From positions 124,001-188,000 of the forward strand of contig NZ_JBNGPA010000005.1 of the NCBI RefSeq assembly GCF_050589845.1: a stretch of 64,000 nt of DNA, written 5' to 3'. The notes under the pieces are model-generated. The model was given only the letters and a program-made list of their open reading frames with translations. It was not told the DNA's origin and made no database searches. How positions within the stretch are numbered: position 1 is the first letter of the stretch; every line of letters begins with the position of its first letter. Below, piece by piece: positions 16,163 through 25,321 of the stretch. The translations under genes were made by a program, and so were the position numbers. The DNA comes from Carboxylicivirga agarovorans. GTDB lineage: Bacteria > Bacteroidota > Bacteroidia > Bacteroidales > Marinilabiliaceae.

Positions 16163-17476
16163 CTAACCTTTATAATTTACTTTATCTACAAACCACTGCA
16201 GATTTTGCGATTTGGGTCGTTCAATTGGCAATCCGTACAATCGGTCCCATACCAACTGAGTAAGCACTCCCAATGCCCTTGAAACACCAAATAATACTGT
16301 ATATATCGGATATTCAGTTATACCAAAAGATGAAAGCAGTGATCCGCTAATGGCGTCAACATTTGGCCATGGATTCTTTACTTTACCAGTTGATGCCAAA
16401 ATATCGGGCACTACCTTGTATATTTTACTTACAGTTTGTATCAATGGAGCATCAGGCGCATATTTTTTTGCAAATTCGAGCTGCACAGTAAATCTTGGGT
16501 CCGTCTTTCTTAAAACTGCATGACCGTATCCCGGAATTACCTGTCCTTTATCGAGAGTCATTTCAGCATAAGCCTTTATTTGTGCCTCACTGGGGTTTTC
16601 GTCTCCTATCTCACGTATCATTTTGTGAATCCAGTGCATCACATTCTGATTAGCCATACCATGCAAAGGACCGGCTAAGCCGTTCATACCTGCCGAAAAG
16701 CTATAATAAGGATTTGATAAGGCCGATCCAACCAAATGGGTGGCATGTGCTGATACATTTCCTCCTTCATGATCAGCATGAATCATCATATACAGGCGCA
16801 TCAAACGATGTACTTCAACGGTATCGTGCCCCATCATATGCGCTAAATTTCCTGCCCAATCATGATTAGGGTCCAATTCTATGTACTCCTCATTATGGAA
16901 TACGCGTCGGTAAATATAAGCTGCAATAACAGGCAGTCGTGAAATCAGATCCATAACCCCTTCATAAGTTGGATCCCAGTAATCCTTTTTATCCATTCCG
17001 GTCAGATATGCCTTCCTGAACTGTGACTCAGTAGACATAGCCAGAATAGCCGTGTTAAACTGAATCATCGGGTGTGCATCTTTGGGCAACGCGTTAATCA
17101 CATCATATACATGCGGTGGTATTCCCTGTGCTCGCTGTGCCCATTGCTCACTTATATGATTAACATCTTCCTTGGTAGGTAATTCTCCTGTCAACATCAG
17201 GTAAAACAGTCCTTCTGGCAGGGGCTCTCCGTCAGGGTGAATTTTAGGCAATAATCCCTGTAATTCAGGAATTGAATATCCGCGAAAGCGTATTCCCTCT
17301 TCCGGATCAAGCTTTGATGTACAGGTCAATAATGACACCATCCCCTTCATACCTGTCAGAACCTGTCCAAGTGTTACATCCTGTATTACATCATCACCAT
17401 GCTTTTTAATTAGATCTTTTACCATTTCGGCCTTTGGACGGCCAATTTCAAGAATTTTTTGTTTGATATAATCCAT
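16163..17476 (-). CDS. gltA: Citrate synthase
   Basis: Condenses acetyl-CoA and oxaloacetate to citrate. The 437-aa protein is of the long, eukaryote-like type found in many Bacteroidota: EGIRFRGYSIPELQG near the N-terminus, catalytic His in LVGSALSNPYYSFSAGMNGLAGPLHGMAN (GLAGPLHG), His in IPGYGHAVLRKTDPR, and the Asp of the active site in the C-terminal helix region. The frame is open for 46 further codons upstream, but these cross the eno terminator and are not family sequence; MDYIKQKILEIGRPKAEM at 17476 is the likely start. The 5' UTR carries a short hairpin (17504-17526). Confidence 0.95.
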   Translation of the reverse strand: MDYIKQKILEIGRPKAEMVKDLIKKHGDDVIQDVTLGQVLTGMKGMVSLLTCTSKLDPEEGIRFRGYSIPELQGLLPKIHPDGEPLPEGLFYLMLTGELPTKEDVNHISEQWAQRAQGIPPHVYDVINALPKDAHPMIQFNTAILAMSTESQFRKAYLTGMDKKDYWDPTYEGVMDLISRLPVIAAYIYRRVFHNEEYIELDPNHDWAGNLAHMMGHDTVEVHRLMRLYMMIHADHEGGNVSAHATHLVGSALSNPYYSFSAGMNGLAGPLHGMANQNVMHWIHKMIREIGDENPSEAQIKAYAEMTLDKGQVIPGYGHAVLRKTDPRFTVQLEFAKKYAPDAPLIQTVSKIYKVVPDILASTGKVKNPWPNVDAISGSLLSSFGITEYPIYTVLFGVSRALGVLTQLVWDRLYGLPIERPKSQNLQWFVDKVNYKG

Positions 17477-17503
17477 ATTGAGTGAGCTGATTGAATTAAT
17501 AAT

Positions 17504-17526
17504 ATGCCTTGCGTGAGGTAAGGCAT
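17504..17526 (-). other. Hairpin in the gltA 5' untranslated region
   Basis: ATGCCTT (17504-17510) pairs with AAGGCAT (17520-17526) around a 9-nt loop, 28 nt before the gltA start codon. No T run follows. It may stabilise the message or bind a regulator; no specific class is recognised. Confidence 0.4.
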
Positions 17527-17573
17527 TTATTAGAACAGCTAATGAGCCTAATTGTTTTACAAACCATAAAGCA

Positions 17574-17604
17574 CAAAAAAAGGCTGCCCTAAAAGGACAG
17601 CCTT
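17574..17604 (-). terminator. Intrinsic terminator of eno
   Basis: On the minus strand a 12-bp stem AAAGGCTGTCCT with AGGGCAGCCTTT (one U-G pair), 4-nt loop, then a run of seven Ts. It starts about 22 nt after the eno stop. Confidence 0.9.
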
Positions 17605-17625
17605 TGTATATCAAATAGAAATAGA

Positions 17626-18927
17626 TTATTTCTTCTGAACTTTAGCATAACCATATACTGCACGCTCTCCTAATTCCTCCTCAATGCGAAGTAACTGATT
17701 GTATTTCGCCATACGATCTGAACGGCTTAATGAACCGGTTTTGATCTGACCTGAGTTAGTAGCCACGGCAATATCAGCAATTGTAGCATCTTCAGTTTCA
17801 CCTGAACGGTGAGAAGTTACTGAAGTATAACCTGCACGGTGAGCCATTTCAATAGCGTTCAATGTTTCAGTCAATGAACCGATCTGGTTTACTTTAATAA
17901 GGATAGAGTTAGCAGCTCCTAATTCAATACCTTTCTTCAGGTAATCAACGTTTGTAACGAATAAGTCATCACCTACTAACTGGCACTTATCACCGATAGC
18001 TGTATTTAAAGCTACCCATCCGTCCCAGTCGTTCTCATCCATACCATCTTCGATAGAATCGATTGGGTATTTAGCAACCAGTTCAGCTAAGTAAGCAGCC
18101 TGCTCTTGAGAGTTACGCTTAACTCCGTTTGGTTCGAAAATGCTGTAATCATATACACCATCTTTGAAGAACTCAGAAGAAGCACAGTCCATAGCAATTG
18201 AGATATCACCACCTTCTTCAACACGTCCTGGCTTGTAACCAGCGTTTTTGATAGCAGTTAAGATACAGTCAATAGCTTCTTCAGTACCACCTAACATAGG
18301 AGCGAAACCACCTTCATCACCTACAGCAGTAGAAAGGTTTTTACCTTTTAATACTTTAGCTAATGCGTGGAATACTTCAGCACCCATGCGTAAACCTTCT
18401 CGGAAAGACGCAGCACCTACAGGGCGAATCATGAATTCCTGGAAAGCGATAGTAGCATCAGAGTGAGAACCACCGTTGATGATGTTCATCATTGGTACAG
18501 GAAGAGTAACAGCGTTAGTACCACCAATGTAACGATACAATGGCATTCCTAAGTACTCGGCAGCAGCTTTAGCAGAAGCCAAAGAAACACCTAAGATAGC
18601 ATTAGCACCTAATTTGCTCTTTGTTTTAGTTCCGTCAAGCTCCAACATTTTATTATCGATCGCAACTTGCTCAAGTACGCTCATTCCTACTAATTCAGGA
18701 GCGATTACTTCGTTTACGTTCTTAACAGCGCCTAACACACCTTTTCCTAAGTAACGGCCTTTATCACCATCACGTAACTCTAAAGCTTCGTGCTCACCTG
18801 TTGATGCACCTGATGGTACAGCAGCGCGACCAACGAAACCGCTTTCTAAAGTAACTTCAACTTCAATTGTAGGATTACCTCGTGAATCAAGGATCTCACG
18901 TGCATGAATGTTTGCAATTTGTCCCAT
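17626..18927 (-). CDS. eno: Enolase
   Basis: Interconverts 2-phosphoglycerate and phosphoenolpyruvate in glycolysis and gluconeogenesis. The 433-aa protein has the N-terminal IHAREILDSRGNPTIEVEV, the substrate loop SGASTGEHEALELRDGD, catalytic and Mg-binding residues in VGDEGGFAP, SIEDGMDENDW and VGDDLFVTN, and the signature ILIKVNQIGSLTET followed by SHRSGETED. Length is normal. It lies downstream of the ribosomal cluster but behind two terminators, so it probably has its own promoter or depends on partial read-through; no TAnnTTTG box is visible in the 45 nt between. Confidence 0.98.
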   Translation of the reverse strand: MGQIANIHAREILDSRGNPTIEVEVTLESGFVGRAAVPSGASTGEHEALELRDGDKGRYLGKGVLGAVKNVNEVIAPELVGMSVLEQVAIDNKMLELDGTKTKSKLGANAILGVSLASAKAAAEYLGMPLYRYIGGTNAVTLPVPMMNIINGGSHSDATIAFQEFMIRPVGAASFREGLRMGAEVFHALAKVLKGKNLSTAVGDEGGFAPMLGGTEEAIDCILTAIKNAGYKPGRVEEGGDISIAMDCASSEFFKDGVYDYSIFEPNGVKRNSQEQAAYLAELVAKYPIDSIEDGMDENDWDGWVALNTAIGDKCQLVGDDLFVTNVDYLKKGIELGAANSILIKVNQIGSLTETLNAIEMAHRAGYTSVTSHRSGETEDATIADIAVATNSGQIKTGSLSRSDRMAKYNQLLRIEEELGERAVYGYAKVQKK

Positions 18928-18963
18928 AATAATTTTTGTTTATGTATTGATTGATAATCTTCC

Positions 18964-18997
18964 AAAAAAAAAGGATAATGCTATTTCATCATTATCC
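18964..18997 (-). terminator. Second terminator after the ribosomal cluster
   Basis: On the minus strand GGATAATG (18997-18990) pairs with CATTATCC (18980-18973) and is followed by nine Ts. Eno begins 36 nt further on. Confidence 0.85.
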
Positions 18998-19016
18998 CCT
19001 TTTAAGCAATTTCACG

Positions 19017-19048
19017 AAAAAAAAGGAAAAACGAAAGTCTTTCCTTTT
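19017..19048 (-). terminator. First terminator after rplQ
   Basis: AT-rich stem AAAAGGAAA (19048-19040) with TTTCCTTTT (19029-19021), 10-nt loop, T run continuing to 19017. Weaker than the second terminator 20 nt downstream; together they form a double stop. Confidence 0.65.
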
Positions 19049-19059
19049 TAATCATTAAT

Positions 19060-19590
19060 TTATTCTTTTGATTCAGCATCAGTAGATTCCGGAGCTTGCT
19101 CTTGAGTAGTTTCCTGAGCAGGAGCTTCAGCAACCGCATTGTCAGCAGTTGATTTTCTACGTCCACGTCGTGTTCTCTTACCAGCTGTAGAGGACTTCTT
19201 AGTTTCCAACATATTTTCGTTGTAGTCAACCAATTCGATTAAACACATTTCTGCGTTATCACCGATACGGTTACCTAACTTCAAAATACGAGTATATCCT
19301 CCTGGACGGTCAGCAACTTTACCAGCTACCTCTTCGAACAACTCTTTAACGGCGTGCTTATCTTTTAAGTATGAAAATACAGTTCTGTGAGCGTGCATTT
19401 TAGCTTCTACTGTATCTAAATCTTTTGTTTTAGTGATAAGAGGCTCAACATACATACGTAATGCTTTAGCCTTAGCCACCGTTGTTTTGATTCTTTTGTG
19501 AAGAATCAATGAGGAAGCCATGTTAGCTAACATCGCTTTGCGATGCGCGCTCTTACGACCTAAATGATTAAATTTCTTTCTATGTCTCAT
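19060..19590 (-). CDS. rplQ: 50S ribosomal protein L17
   Basis: Last gene of the alpha section. Family core is residues 1-118 (MRHRKKFNHLGRKSAHRKAML, LVDYNENM). At 176 aa it is about 50 residues longer than E. coli L17 (127 aa): the extra C-terminus is a basic patch (KSSTAGKRTRRGRRKS) followed by an Ala/Glu/Gln-rich acidic tail, a common Bacteroidota extension that is probably disordered on the ribosome surface. Only 5 nt separate it from rpoA. Confidence 0.97.
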   Translation of the reverse strand: MRHRKKFNHLGRKSAHRKAMLANMASSLILHKRIKTTVAKAKALRMYVEPLITKTKDLDTVEAKMHAHRTVFSYLKDKHAVKELFEEVAGKVADRPGGYTRILKLGNRIGDNAEMCLIELVDYNENMLETKKSSTAGKRTRRGRRKSTADNAVAEAPAQETTQEQAPESTDAESKE

Positions 19591-19595
19591 CGCTA

Positions 19596-20588
19596 TTATT
19601 CCTTGTCTAATTTATACTTTGCGGTATCCATTCCGAAAGTAAGTCCCATATTGAGCAGAAGATCATCTAACTCAGTAAGTGACTTCTTACCGAAGTTACG
19701 GAACTTCAACAGGTCGTTACGGTTAAATGTTACAAGCTCACCAAGTGTTTCCACATCAGCTGCTTTTAAACAGTTAAGCGCACGTACTGATAAGTCCATA
19801 TCAACCAGCTTAGTTTTAAGAAGCTGACGCATGTGTAATACTTCTTCATCAAACTCTTCGTTGCCAAATTTCTCGTCTGAGTCAAGAGTAATCTTTTCGT
19901 CAGAGAATAGCATAAAGTGATAAATCAATATTTTCGCTGCTTCTTTTAACGCATCTTTTGGATGGATTGAACCATCCGATTCAATTTCTAAAACTAACTT
20001 TTCGTAGTCAGTTTTTTGCTCTACACGATAGTTTTCAATCGCATACTTAACGTTGCGAATTGGAGTAAAGATTGAATCGATAGCAATTAAACCAAATTCA
20101 GCCTCTGCCGGTTTGTTTTCCTCTGAAGGAACGTAACCTCTTCCCTTCTCAATGGTCAATACCATCTGCAGATTTACTTCCGGGTTCATCTTAGCAATTA
20201 CTAATTCCGGGTTCAATACTTCGAAACCAGTCATGAATTGATTAAGATCTCCAGCTGTAAACTCTTCTTTACCTGAAATACTTACAGTTACAGTTTCCTG
20301 CTCTGTATCTTCTACCAGATTTTTGAAGCGAACCTGCTTAAGATTAAGAACGATTTCAGTAACATCATTGATTACACCAGGAATGCTGGTAAACTCATGA
20401 TCTACTCCCTCGATCTTGACAGTGGTGATTGCATATCCCTCTAAAGAGGACAACAATATTCTTCTTAAGGCATTTCCAACGGTAATACCATACCCTGGTT
20501 CAAGCGGACGAAATTCAAATTTGCCGAATTTTTCGTCGGCTTCCAGCATAATTACTTTATCTGGTTTTTGGAATGCTAATATTGCCAT
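19596..20588 (-). CDS. rpoA: DNA-directed RNA polymerase subunit alpha
   Basis: 330 aa, matching the family (329 in E. coli). The N-terminal domain (1-230) for dimerisation and beta/beta' assembly contains RPLEPGYGITVGNALRRILLSSLEGYAIT. A linker and C-terminal domain follow, with MDLSVRALNCLKAADVETLGELV and FRNFGKKSLTELDDLL, the helices that bind promoter DNA and activators. It lies between rpsD and rplQ as usual. Confidence 0.98.
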   Translation of the reverse strand: MAILAFQKPDKVIMLEADEKFGKFEFRPLEPGYGITVGNALRRILLSSLEGYAITTVKIEGVDHEFTSIPGVINDVTEIVLNLKQVRFKNLVEDTEQETVTVSISGKEEFTAGDLNQFMTGFEVLNPELVIAKMNPEVNLQMVLTIEKGRGYVPSEENKPAEAEFGLIAIDSIFTPIRNVKYAIENYRVEQKTDYEKLVLEIESDGSIHPKDALKEAAKILIYHFMLFSDEKITLDSDEKFGNEEFDEEVLHMRQLLKTKLVDMDLSVRALNCLKAADVETLGELVTFNRNDLLKFRNFGKKSLTELDDLLLNMGLTFGMDTAKYKLDKE

Positions 20589-20597
20589 AAGAATTAA

Positions 20598-21203
20598 TTA
20601 TTTAGAATACAATTCAACGATCAACTGTTCTTTAATATTTTCAGGAATATCACTTCTTTCAGGTACATTCAAGAATTTACCTGCAAATGAATCTTGATCC
20701 CATTCTAACCAGGAATATTTATGCACACCTGTATTTGCCAAAGAGTTTGAAATAACTTCAAGCGATTTTGACTTTTCGCGTACACCAACAACCATATCAG
20801 ATTTAACCTGGAATGATGCGATGTTTACGATTCCACCATCAACAGTGATGTGACGGTGAGATACAAGTTGTCTTGCAGCTGCTCTTGTTGGAGCAATTCC
20901 CATGCGATAAACAACATTATCTAAACGAGATTCTAGAAGACCAAGTAACACCTCACCTGTAATACCTTTGCTTCGAGAAGCTTTCTTAAACAGGTTACGG
21001 AACTGCTTTTCCAACACCCCGTAAGTGTACTTAGCTTTTTGCTTTTCTTTTAACTGTAGACCATATTCACTTGTTTTACGTCTACGGTTATTTCCGTGTT
21101 GTCCTGGAGGAAAATTTCTTCTTTCGAAATTTTTATCCGGACCATAAATCGCTTCACCGAATTTTCGGGCGATTCGTGTTTTTGGACCAATATATCTAGC
21201 CAT
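20598..21203 (-). CDS. rpsD: 30S ribosomal protein S4
   Basis: Primary 16S rRNA-binding protein, 201 aa. MARYIGPKTRIARKFGEAIYG at the start and the S4 RNA-binding motif SRLDNVVYRMGIAPTRAAARQLVSHRHITVDG (about 92-123). It has no cysteines, so it is the zinc-free type. A 144-bp gap to rpsK, the largest inside the cluster, contains no gene; S4 often regulates this operon in other phyla, but no known S4 leader structure is recognised here. Confidence 0.97.
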   Translation of the reverse strand: MARYIGPKTRIARKFGEAIYGPDKNFERRNFPPGQHGNNRRRKTSEYGLQLKEKQKAKYTYGVLEKQFRNLFKKASRSKGITGEVLLGLLESRLDNVVYRMGIAPTRAAARQLVSHRHITVDGGIVNIASFQVKSDMVVGVREKSKSLEVISNSLANTGVHKYSWLEWDQDSFAGKFLNVPERSDIPENIKEQLIVELYSK

Positions 21204-21347
21204 TCTTCTAAATTTTTGACTTTAAATTTTTGATTTTAAATATTGAATATGGCAGCCGCTAGATTATAGAGAGGAGAAATAATCATATAACCAATTCTTA
21301 TTCAAAATTTGCCATCAAAAACCTATGGTTAACAACTAGTCGAGTAA

Positions 21348-21737
21348 TTAAACTCTTCTTCTTTTTGGAGGACGACATCCGTTGTGTGGTAGTGGAGTAA
21401 CATCAACAATTTCTGTTACCTCGATACCAGCAGCATGGATAGAACGAATCGCAGACTCGCGACCATTACCCGGCCCTTTCACATAAACTTTTACCTTTCT
21501 CAGTCCTAAGTCGAATGCTACTTTTGAACAATCAGTAGCAGCCATCTGTGCAGCATAAGGTGTGTTCTTTTTAGAACCACGGAAACCCATTTTACCAGCA
21601 CTAGACCAAGAAATCACCTGACCATTTTGATTGGCCAATGAGATGATAATGTTATTGAAAGACGAATGGATATTAGCCTGTCCAACAGCCTCCACCTTAA
21701 CAACTCTCTTCTTTTGAGATCCTGACTTCTTTGCCAT
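21348..21737 (-). CDS. rpsK: 30S ribosomal protein S11
   Basis: 129 aa, the same length as E. coli S11. Conserved IHSSFNNIIISLANQNGQVI, GFRGSKKNTPYAAQ and the C-terminal DVTPLPHNGCRPPKRRRV are all present. Platform protein of the small subunit. Ten nt separate it from rpsM. Confidence 0.98.
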   Translation of the reverse strand: MAKKSGSQKKRVVKVEAVGQANIHSSFNNIIISLANQNGQVISWSSAGKMGFRGSKKNTPYAAQMAATDCSKVAFDLGLRKVKVYVKGPGNGRESAIRSIHAAGIEVTEIVDVTPLPHNGCRPPKRRRV

Positions 21738-21747
21738 ATCTTACTTA

Positions 21748-22125
21748 TTATTTAGTGGCTTTCTTTTTGTTTGCAACAGTCTTCTTCTTACCCTTACGTG
21801 TACGGGCGTTGTTCTTAGTCGATTGACCACGTAATGGTAAACCGATACGGTGACGAATACCACGGTAACATCCAATATCCATCAAACGCTTGATGTTCAA
21901 TTGAACTTCTGAACGTAATTCACCTTCAATTTTGTAATTGTCAGCAATCGTTTCACGTACAGCTTTAATCTGTGCGTCGGTCCAGTCTGATACTTTGATA
22001 TTAGCGTCAACGCCAACATTCTGAAGAATCTCTTGTGCTCTACTTCTTCCTATTCCGAAGATATAAGTCAAAGCAATTTCACCTCTTTTATTTGAGGGTA
22101 TATCAACTCCAGCAATCCTTGCCAT
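21748..22125 (-). CDS. rpsM: 30S ribosomal protein S13
   Basis: 125 aa. N-terminal MARIAGVDIPSNKRGEIALTYIFGIG with the helix-two-turn-helix, then YRGIRHRIGLPLRGQSTKNNARTRKG, the segment reaching towards the P-site tRNA, and a lysine-rich tail. Located between rpmJ and rpsK in the standard order. Confidence 0.98.
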   Translation of the reverse strand: MARIAGVDIPSNKRGEIALTYIFGIGRSRAQEILQNVGVDANIKVSDWTDAQIKAVRETIADNYKIEGELRSEVQLNIKRLMDIGCYRGIRHRIGLPLRGQSTKNNARTRKGKKKTVANKKKATK

Positions 22126-22136
22126 AATCTTATAAT

Positions 22137-22253
22137 TTATCCTTGACGTTGTTTAAACTTTGGATTCTTTTTATTAATCACATACAAGCGCCCTTTGCGT
22201 TTTACGATCTTGCAATCGGCACTTCTTTTCTTTACAGATGCTCTAACCTTCAT
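22137..22253 (-). CDS. rpmJ: 50S ribosomal protein L36, zinc-free (C-) form
   Basis: 38 codons, start ATG at 22251-22253, stop at 22137-22139. Sequence begins MKVRASVKKRSADCKIVKRK and ends NPKFKQRQG. The usual C-x2-C...C...H zinc ribbon is missing: only one Cys remains, so this is the zinc-independent paralogue. The gene sits in the expected place between infA and rpsM. Confidence 0.96.
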   Translation of the reverse strand: MKVRASVKKRSADCKIVKRKGRLYVINKKNPKFKQRQG

Positions 22254-22267
22254 GATCAGTCACTTTA

Positions 22268-22486
22268 TTATTTGTATCTATAGGAAATTCTTCCTTTTGT
22301 CAAATCATACGGAGACATCTCTACTTTTACTTTATCACCAGGTAAAATTTTGATGTAATGCATACGCATTTTACCTGAGATATGAGCCGTAATGATGTGA
22401 CCGTTTTCCAATTCCACTCTAAACATGGCATTGGATAAGGCTTCAATGATTGTTCCGTCTTGTTCTATAGAGGCTTGTTTCGCCAT
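22268..22486 (-). CDS. infA: Translation initiation factor IF-1
   Basis: 72 aa, S1/OB-fold protein that occupies the ribosomal A site during initiation. MAKQASIEQDGTIIEALSN, MFRVELENGHIITAHISGKMRMH and LTKGRISYRYK are all diagnostic. Length equals E. coli IF-1. Confidence 0.98.
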   Translation of the reverse strand: MAKQASIEQDGTIIEALSNAMFRVELENGHIITAHISGKMRMHYIKILPGDKVKVEMSPYDLTKGRISYRYK

Positions 22487-22501
22487 AATTTCTATAACTT
22501 T

Positions 22502-23287
22502 TTATTTTTCAGACTGCAAATGTAATACTTCTTCTACAAATTTAAAACTAGAAAGTATATCAGCTTTACCTTTTCTTACTGCTACAGTATGTTCATAATG
22601 AGCAGATACCTTCTTATCGATCGTTCGAATCGTCCATCCATCGTCCTCCTGAACAATCTGGCGCTTGCCTAAATTGATCATTGGTTCGATGGCGATAACC
22701 ATTCCGGATTTTAATTTGGTACCATTACCCTTGCGGCCATAATTGGCTACTTCAGGTGCTTCATGCAGATTTTTACCTATGCCGTGACCTACCATTTCAC
22801 GAACAACACTATAACCGCGTTCTTCAGTATAAGTCTGAATGGCATGACCTACATCTCCTAAACGATTATTTTCAATTGCCTGTTCAATACCTTTATACAA
22901 GGATTCTTTGGTGGCATCCAACAATGCTTTAATTTCGGGTGAAACTTCACCAATAGGGAAAGTATACGCCGAATCGCCATAGAATTCATTCAATAAGACA
23001 CCACAGTCAACCGAAACAATATCACCTTCATTCAAAGGTGTATCATTAGGAATACCATGAACAACATGTTCGTTAACAGATGTACATAAAGTATTAGGAA
23101 AACCCTGATAATTTAAAAAGCCAGGAGTACCTCCATTATCTCTAATGAAGGTCTCGGCTATTTTATCCAGCTCTAACGTAGAAACTCCAGGCTTAATAGC
23201 CTTGGCAACTTCACCAAGCGTTTTTGCAACCAATTGGTTACTTAAACGCATCAACTCTATTTCTTCGTCAGTCTTTAAATAAATCAT
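22502..23287 (-). CDS. map: Methionine aminopeptidase, type I
   Basis: Removes the initiator Met from nascent proteins. 261 aa, with the five metal ligands of the pita-bread fold in VSVDCGVLLNEFYGDSAYTF (two Asp), MVGHGIGKNLHEAPE (His), VIAIEPMINLG (Glu) and YEHTVAVRKG (Glu context). Lies directly after secY with no adk between, as usual in Bacteroidota. Confidence 0.97.
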   Translation of the reverse strand: MIYLKTDEEIELMRLSNQLVAKTLGEVAKAIKPGVSTLELDKIAETFIRDNGGTPGFLNYQGFPNTLCTSVNEHVVHGIPNDTPLNEGDIVSVDCGVLLNEFYGDSAYTFPIGEVSPEIKALLDATKESLYKGIEQAIENNRLGDVGHAIQTYTEERGYSVVREMVGHGIGKNLHEAPEVANYGRKGNGTKLKSGMVIAIEPMINLGKRQIVQEDDGWTIRTIDKKVSAHYEHTVAVRKGKADILSSFKFVEEVLHLQSEK

Positions 23288-23306
23288 GTCAATGATCGTT
23301 CCTTAA

Positions 23307-24653
23307 TTATAACACAGCGGCTCCACCGCCACTTCTACCCATTATTCTTCCAGACTTAGTTAAGCCGTCATAGTGACGCATTAACAAGTGACTTTCGATT
23401 TGCTGTAAAGTATCCAATACTACACCAACCAAAATCAATAGTGATGTACCACCGTAAAACTGAGCAAATCCCTGGTCAACACCGGCCATCATAGCAAAAG
23501 CAGGCAAAATTGCTACTAATGCAAGAAATACAGAACCCGGTAAAGTAATCTTAGACATAACTGAATCTAAGAATTCAACCGTTTTCTTACCTGGTTTAAC
23601 ACCCGGAATAAATCCGCCATTACGCTTCATATCCTCAGCCATTTGCGTTGGATTAATTGTAATAGCAGTATAAAAATAGGTAAATGCAATAATCATTAAG
23701 GCGAATATTACGTTGTACCAAACACCCGTAAAGTTAGCAAATATAGATGCAAAGCCAGTTGCTGTTTCGTTATCAACGAATCCTGCAAATGTTACAGGAA
23801 TAAACATGATAGCCTGAGCAAAGATAATAGGCATTACACCAGCTGCATTAACTTTTAATGGGATGTATTGACGTACACCTCCGTATTGTTTGTTACCTAC
23901 AATTCGCTTTGCATACTGTACAGGAATACGACGAGTACCCTGAACCAAAGCAATTGTTCCGGCAAATACGAAGAACAACACAACAAACTCAATTAGCAAC
24001 ATAACCAAACCACCGCTTCCACTAGCAGCTTCCATTCTTGATATAAACTCGGCGAACAACGATTGTGGTAAGCGAGCAATAATACCAATCATGATGATTA
24101 GTGAGATACCATTTCCAATACCTTTATCGGTAATACGCTCACCTAACCACATCACGAACATAGTTCCGGCAGTTAAGATGATTGTACTGGTAACAGTAAA
24201 TGACCAACCTGTAGCTACAAAAGCCGCGTCTGGCAACTGATTAAAAAGGTTTGTTAAGTAACCTGGTGCTTGTACTATCAAAATCAATACAGTCAGATAA
24301 CGGGTTATCTGATTGATCTTTCTACGTCCACTTTCACCTTCCCTTTGAAGACGTTGAAAGTAAGGTACAGCAATACCCATCAGCTGAATTACGATGGATG
24401 CTGAGATGTAAGGCATGATACCCAATGCAAAGATAGACGCGTTAGAGAACGCACCTCCTGAGAACATATCGAGCAGGCCTAATACACCGTCCCTTGTTTG
24501 ACTTTTTAGCGCACTAAGTTGCGTAGGATCAATACCAGGAAGTACTACAAATGAACCAAGTCTGTATATTAACAATAGTCCAATTGTTGTTGTAATTCTG
24601 GATTTAAGATCCTCAATTTTCCAGATGTTGCGGATGGTTTCGAATAGTTTCAT
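23307..24653 (-). CDS. secY: Preprotein translocase subunit SecY
   Basis: Channel subunit of the Sec translocon, 448 aa with about ten transmembrane helices. Recognisable blocks are IYRLGSFVVLPGIDPTQLSAL at the N-terminus, LGIMPYISASIVIQLM, GIGNGISLIIMIGI and NPTQMAEDMKRNGGFIPGVKPG. SecE would be encoded elsewhere. It follows rplO after 4 nt. Confidence 0.98.
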   Translation of the reverse strand: MKLFETIRNIWKIEDLKSRITTTIGLLLIYRLGSFVVLPGIDPTQLSALKSQTRDGVLGLLDMFSGGAFSNASIFALGIMPYISASIVIQLMGIAVPYFQRLQREGESGRRKINQITRYLTVLILIVQAPGYLTNLFNQLPDAAFVATGWSFTVTSTIILTAGTMFVMWLGERITDKGIGNGISLIIMIGIIARLPQSLFAEFISRMEAASGSGGLVMLLIEFVVLFFVFAGTIALVQGTRRIPVQYAKRIVGNKQYGGVRQYIPLKVNAAGVMPIIFAQAIMFIPVTFAGFVDNETATGFASIFANFTGVWYNVIFALMIIAFTYFYTAITINPTQMAEDMKRNGGFIPGVKPGKKTVEFLDSVMSKITLPGSVFLALVAILPAFAMMAGVDQGFAQFYGGTSLLILVGVVLDTLQQIESHLLMRHYDGLTKSGRIMGRSGGGAAVL

Positions 24654-24657
24654 TCAA

Positions 24658-25104
24658 TTACAATTTTACTACGGTTCCTTCAGCTGCTTCAATAGCCTTA
24701 GTTGCTGATTCAGAGAATGCATGAGCTTTAACTTCTAATTTAGCTTTTAACTCACCATTACCTAAGATCTTCACCAAGTCATTTTTGCTAACTAAACCGG
24801 CTTGTCTTAAAACTTCAGGATCAATAACAGTAACCTCTTTCTTTTCAGCAATAGCCTGTAACATTTCAATGTTTACAGCCTTATACTCAACACGGTTAAT
24901 GTTTTTGAATCCGAATTTAGGAACACGTCGCTGCAAAGGCATTTGTCCGCCCTCAAAACCAAACTTACGTGAGTAACCAGAACGTGACTTGGCACCTTTA
25001 TGTCCACGGGTAGATGTTCCACCGCGACCAGAACCTTGTCCACGACCGATACGCTTTGAGGTCTTTACTGAACCCTTTGCAGGTCTTAAGTTATTTAAAT
25101 TCAT
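24658..25104 (-). CDS. rplO: 50S ribosomal protein L15
   Basis: 148 aa. MNLNNLRPAKGSVKTSKRIGRG and the glycine-rich extension GSGRGGTSTRGHKGAKSRSG typify L15, followed by FGFEGGQMPLQRRVPKFGF. A GAGG purine tract lies before the start codon. Confidence 0.98.
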   Translation of the reverse strand: MNLNNLRPAKGSVKTSKRIGRGQGSGRGGTSTRGHKGAKSRSGYSRKFGFEGGQMPLQRRVPKFGFKNINRVEYKAVNIEMLQAIAEKKEVTVIDPEVLRQAGLVSKNDLVKILGNGELKAKLEVKAHAFSESATKAIEAAEGTVVKL

Positions 25105-25133
25105 ATTAATTTCCTCTAATTCGTTCGACCAAA

Positions 25134-25310
25134 TTATCTTTCTACTGTCACTAAGTGCAGTACTTTTTGAACCATTCCTTCAATTTGAGGTGTGGCTTCA
25201 TGTTCAACGGTTTGCTGAAGTTTCTTCAGCCCAAGGGCAGCCAAGGTGTTTTTTTGCCTTGCAGTGGCCCCGATTTTACTCTTAACCTGAGTTACTTTTA
25301 TCTTAGCCAT
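25134..25310 (-). CDS. rpmD: 50S ribosomal protein L30
   Basis: 58 codons, start ATG at 25308-25310, TAA at 25134-25136. MAKIKVTQVKSKIGATARQK then LAALGLKKLQQTVEHEATPQ and VQKVLHLVTVER match L30 (59 aa in E. coli). Occupies the normal slot between rpsE and rplO. Confidence 0.96.
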   Translation of the reverse strand: MAKIKVTQVKSKIGATARQKNTLAALGLKKLQQTVEHEATPQIEGMVQKVLHLVTVER

Positions 25311-25321
25311 TTTGTCCTTAT

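Noticed and set aside
17477..17614. 46-codon extension of gltA
   Set aside because: It crosses the eno terminator and does not match citrate synthase N-termini.
19002..19229. Overlapping minus-strand frame at the end of rplQ
   Set aside because: Frame shadow of the Ala/Glu-rich L17 tail; it runs through the first terminator.
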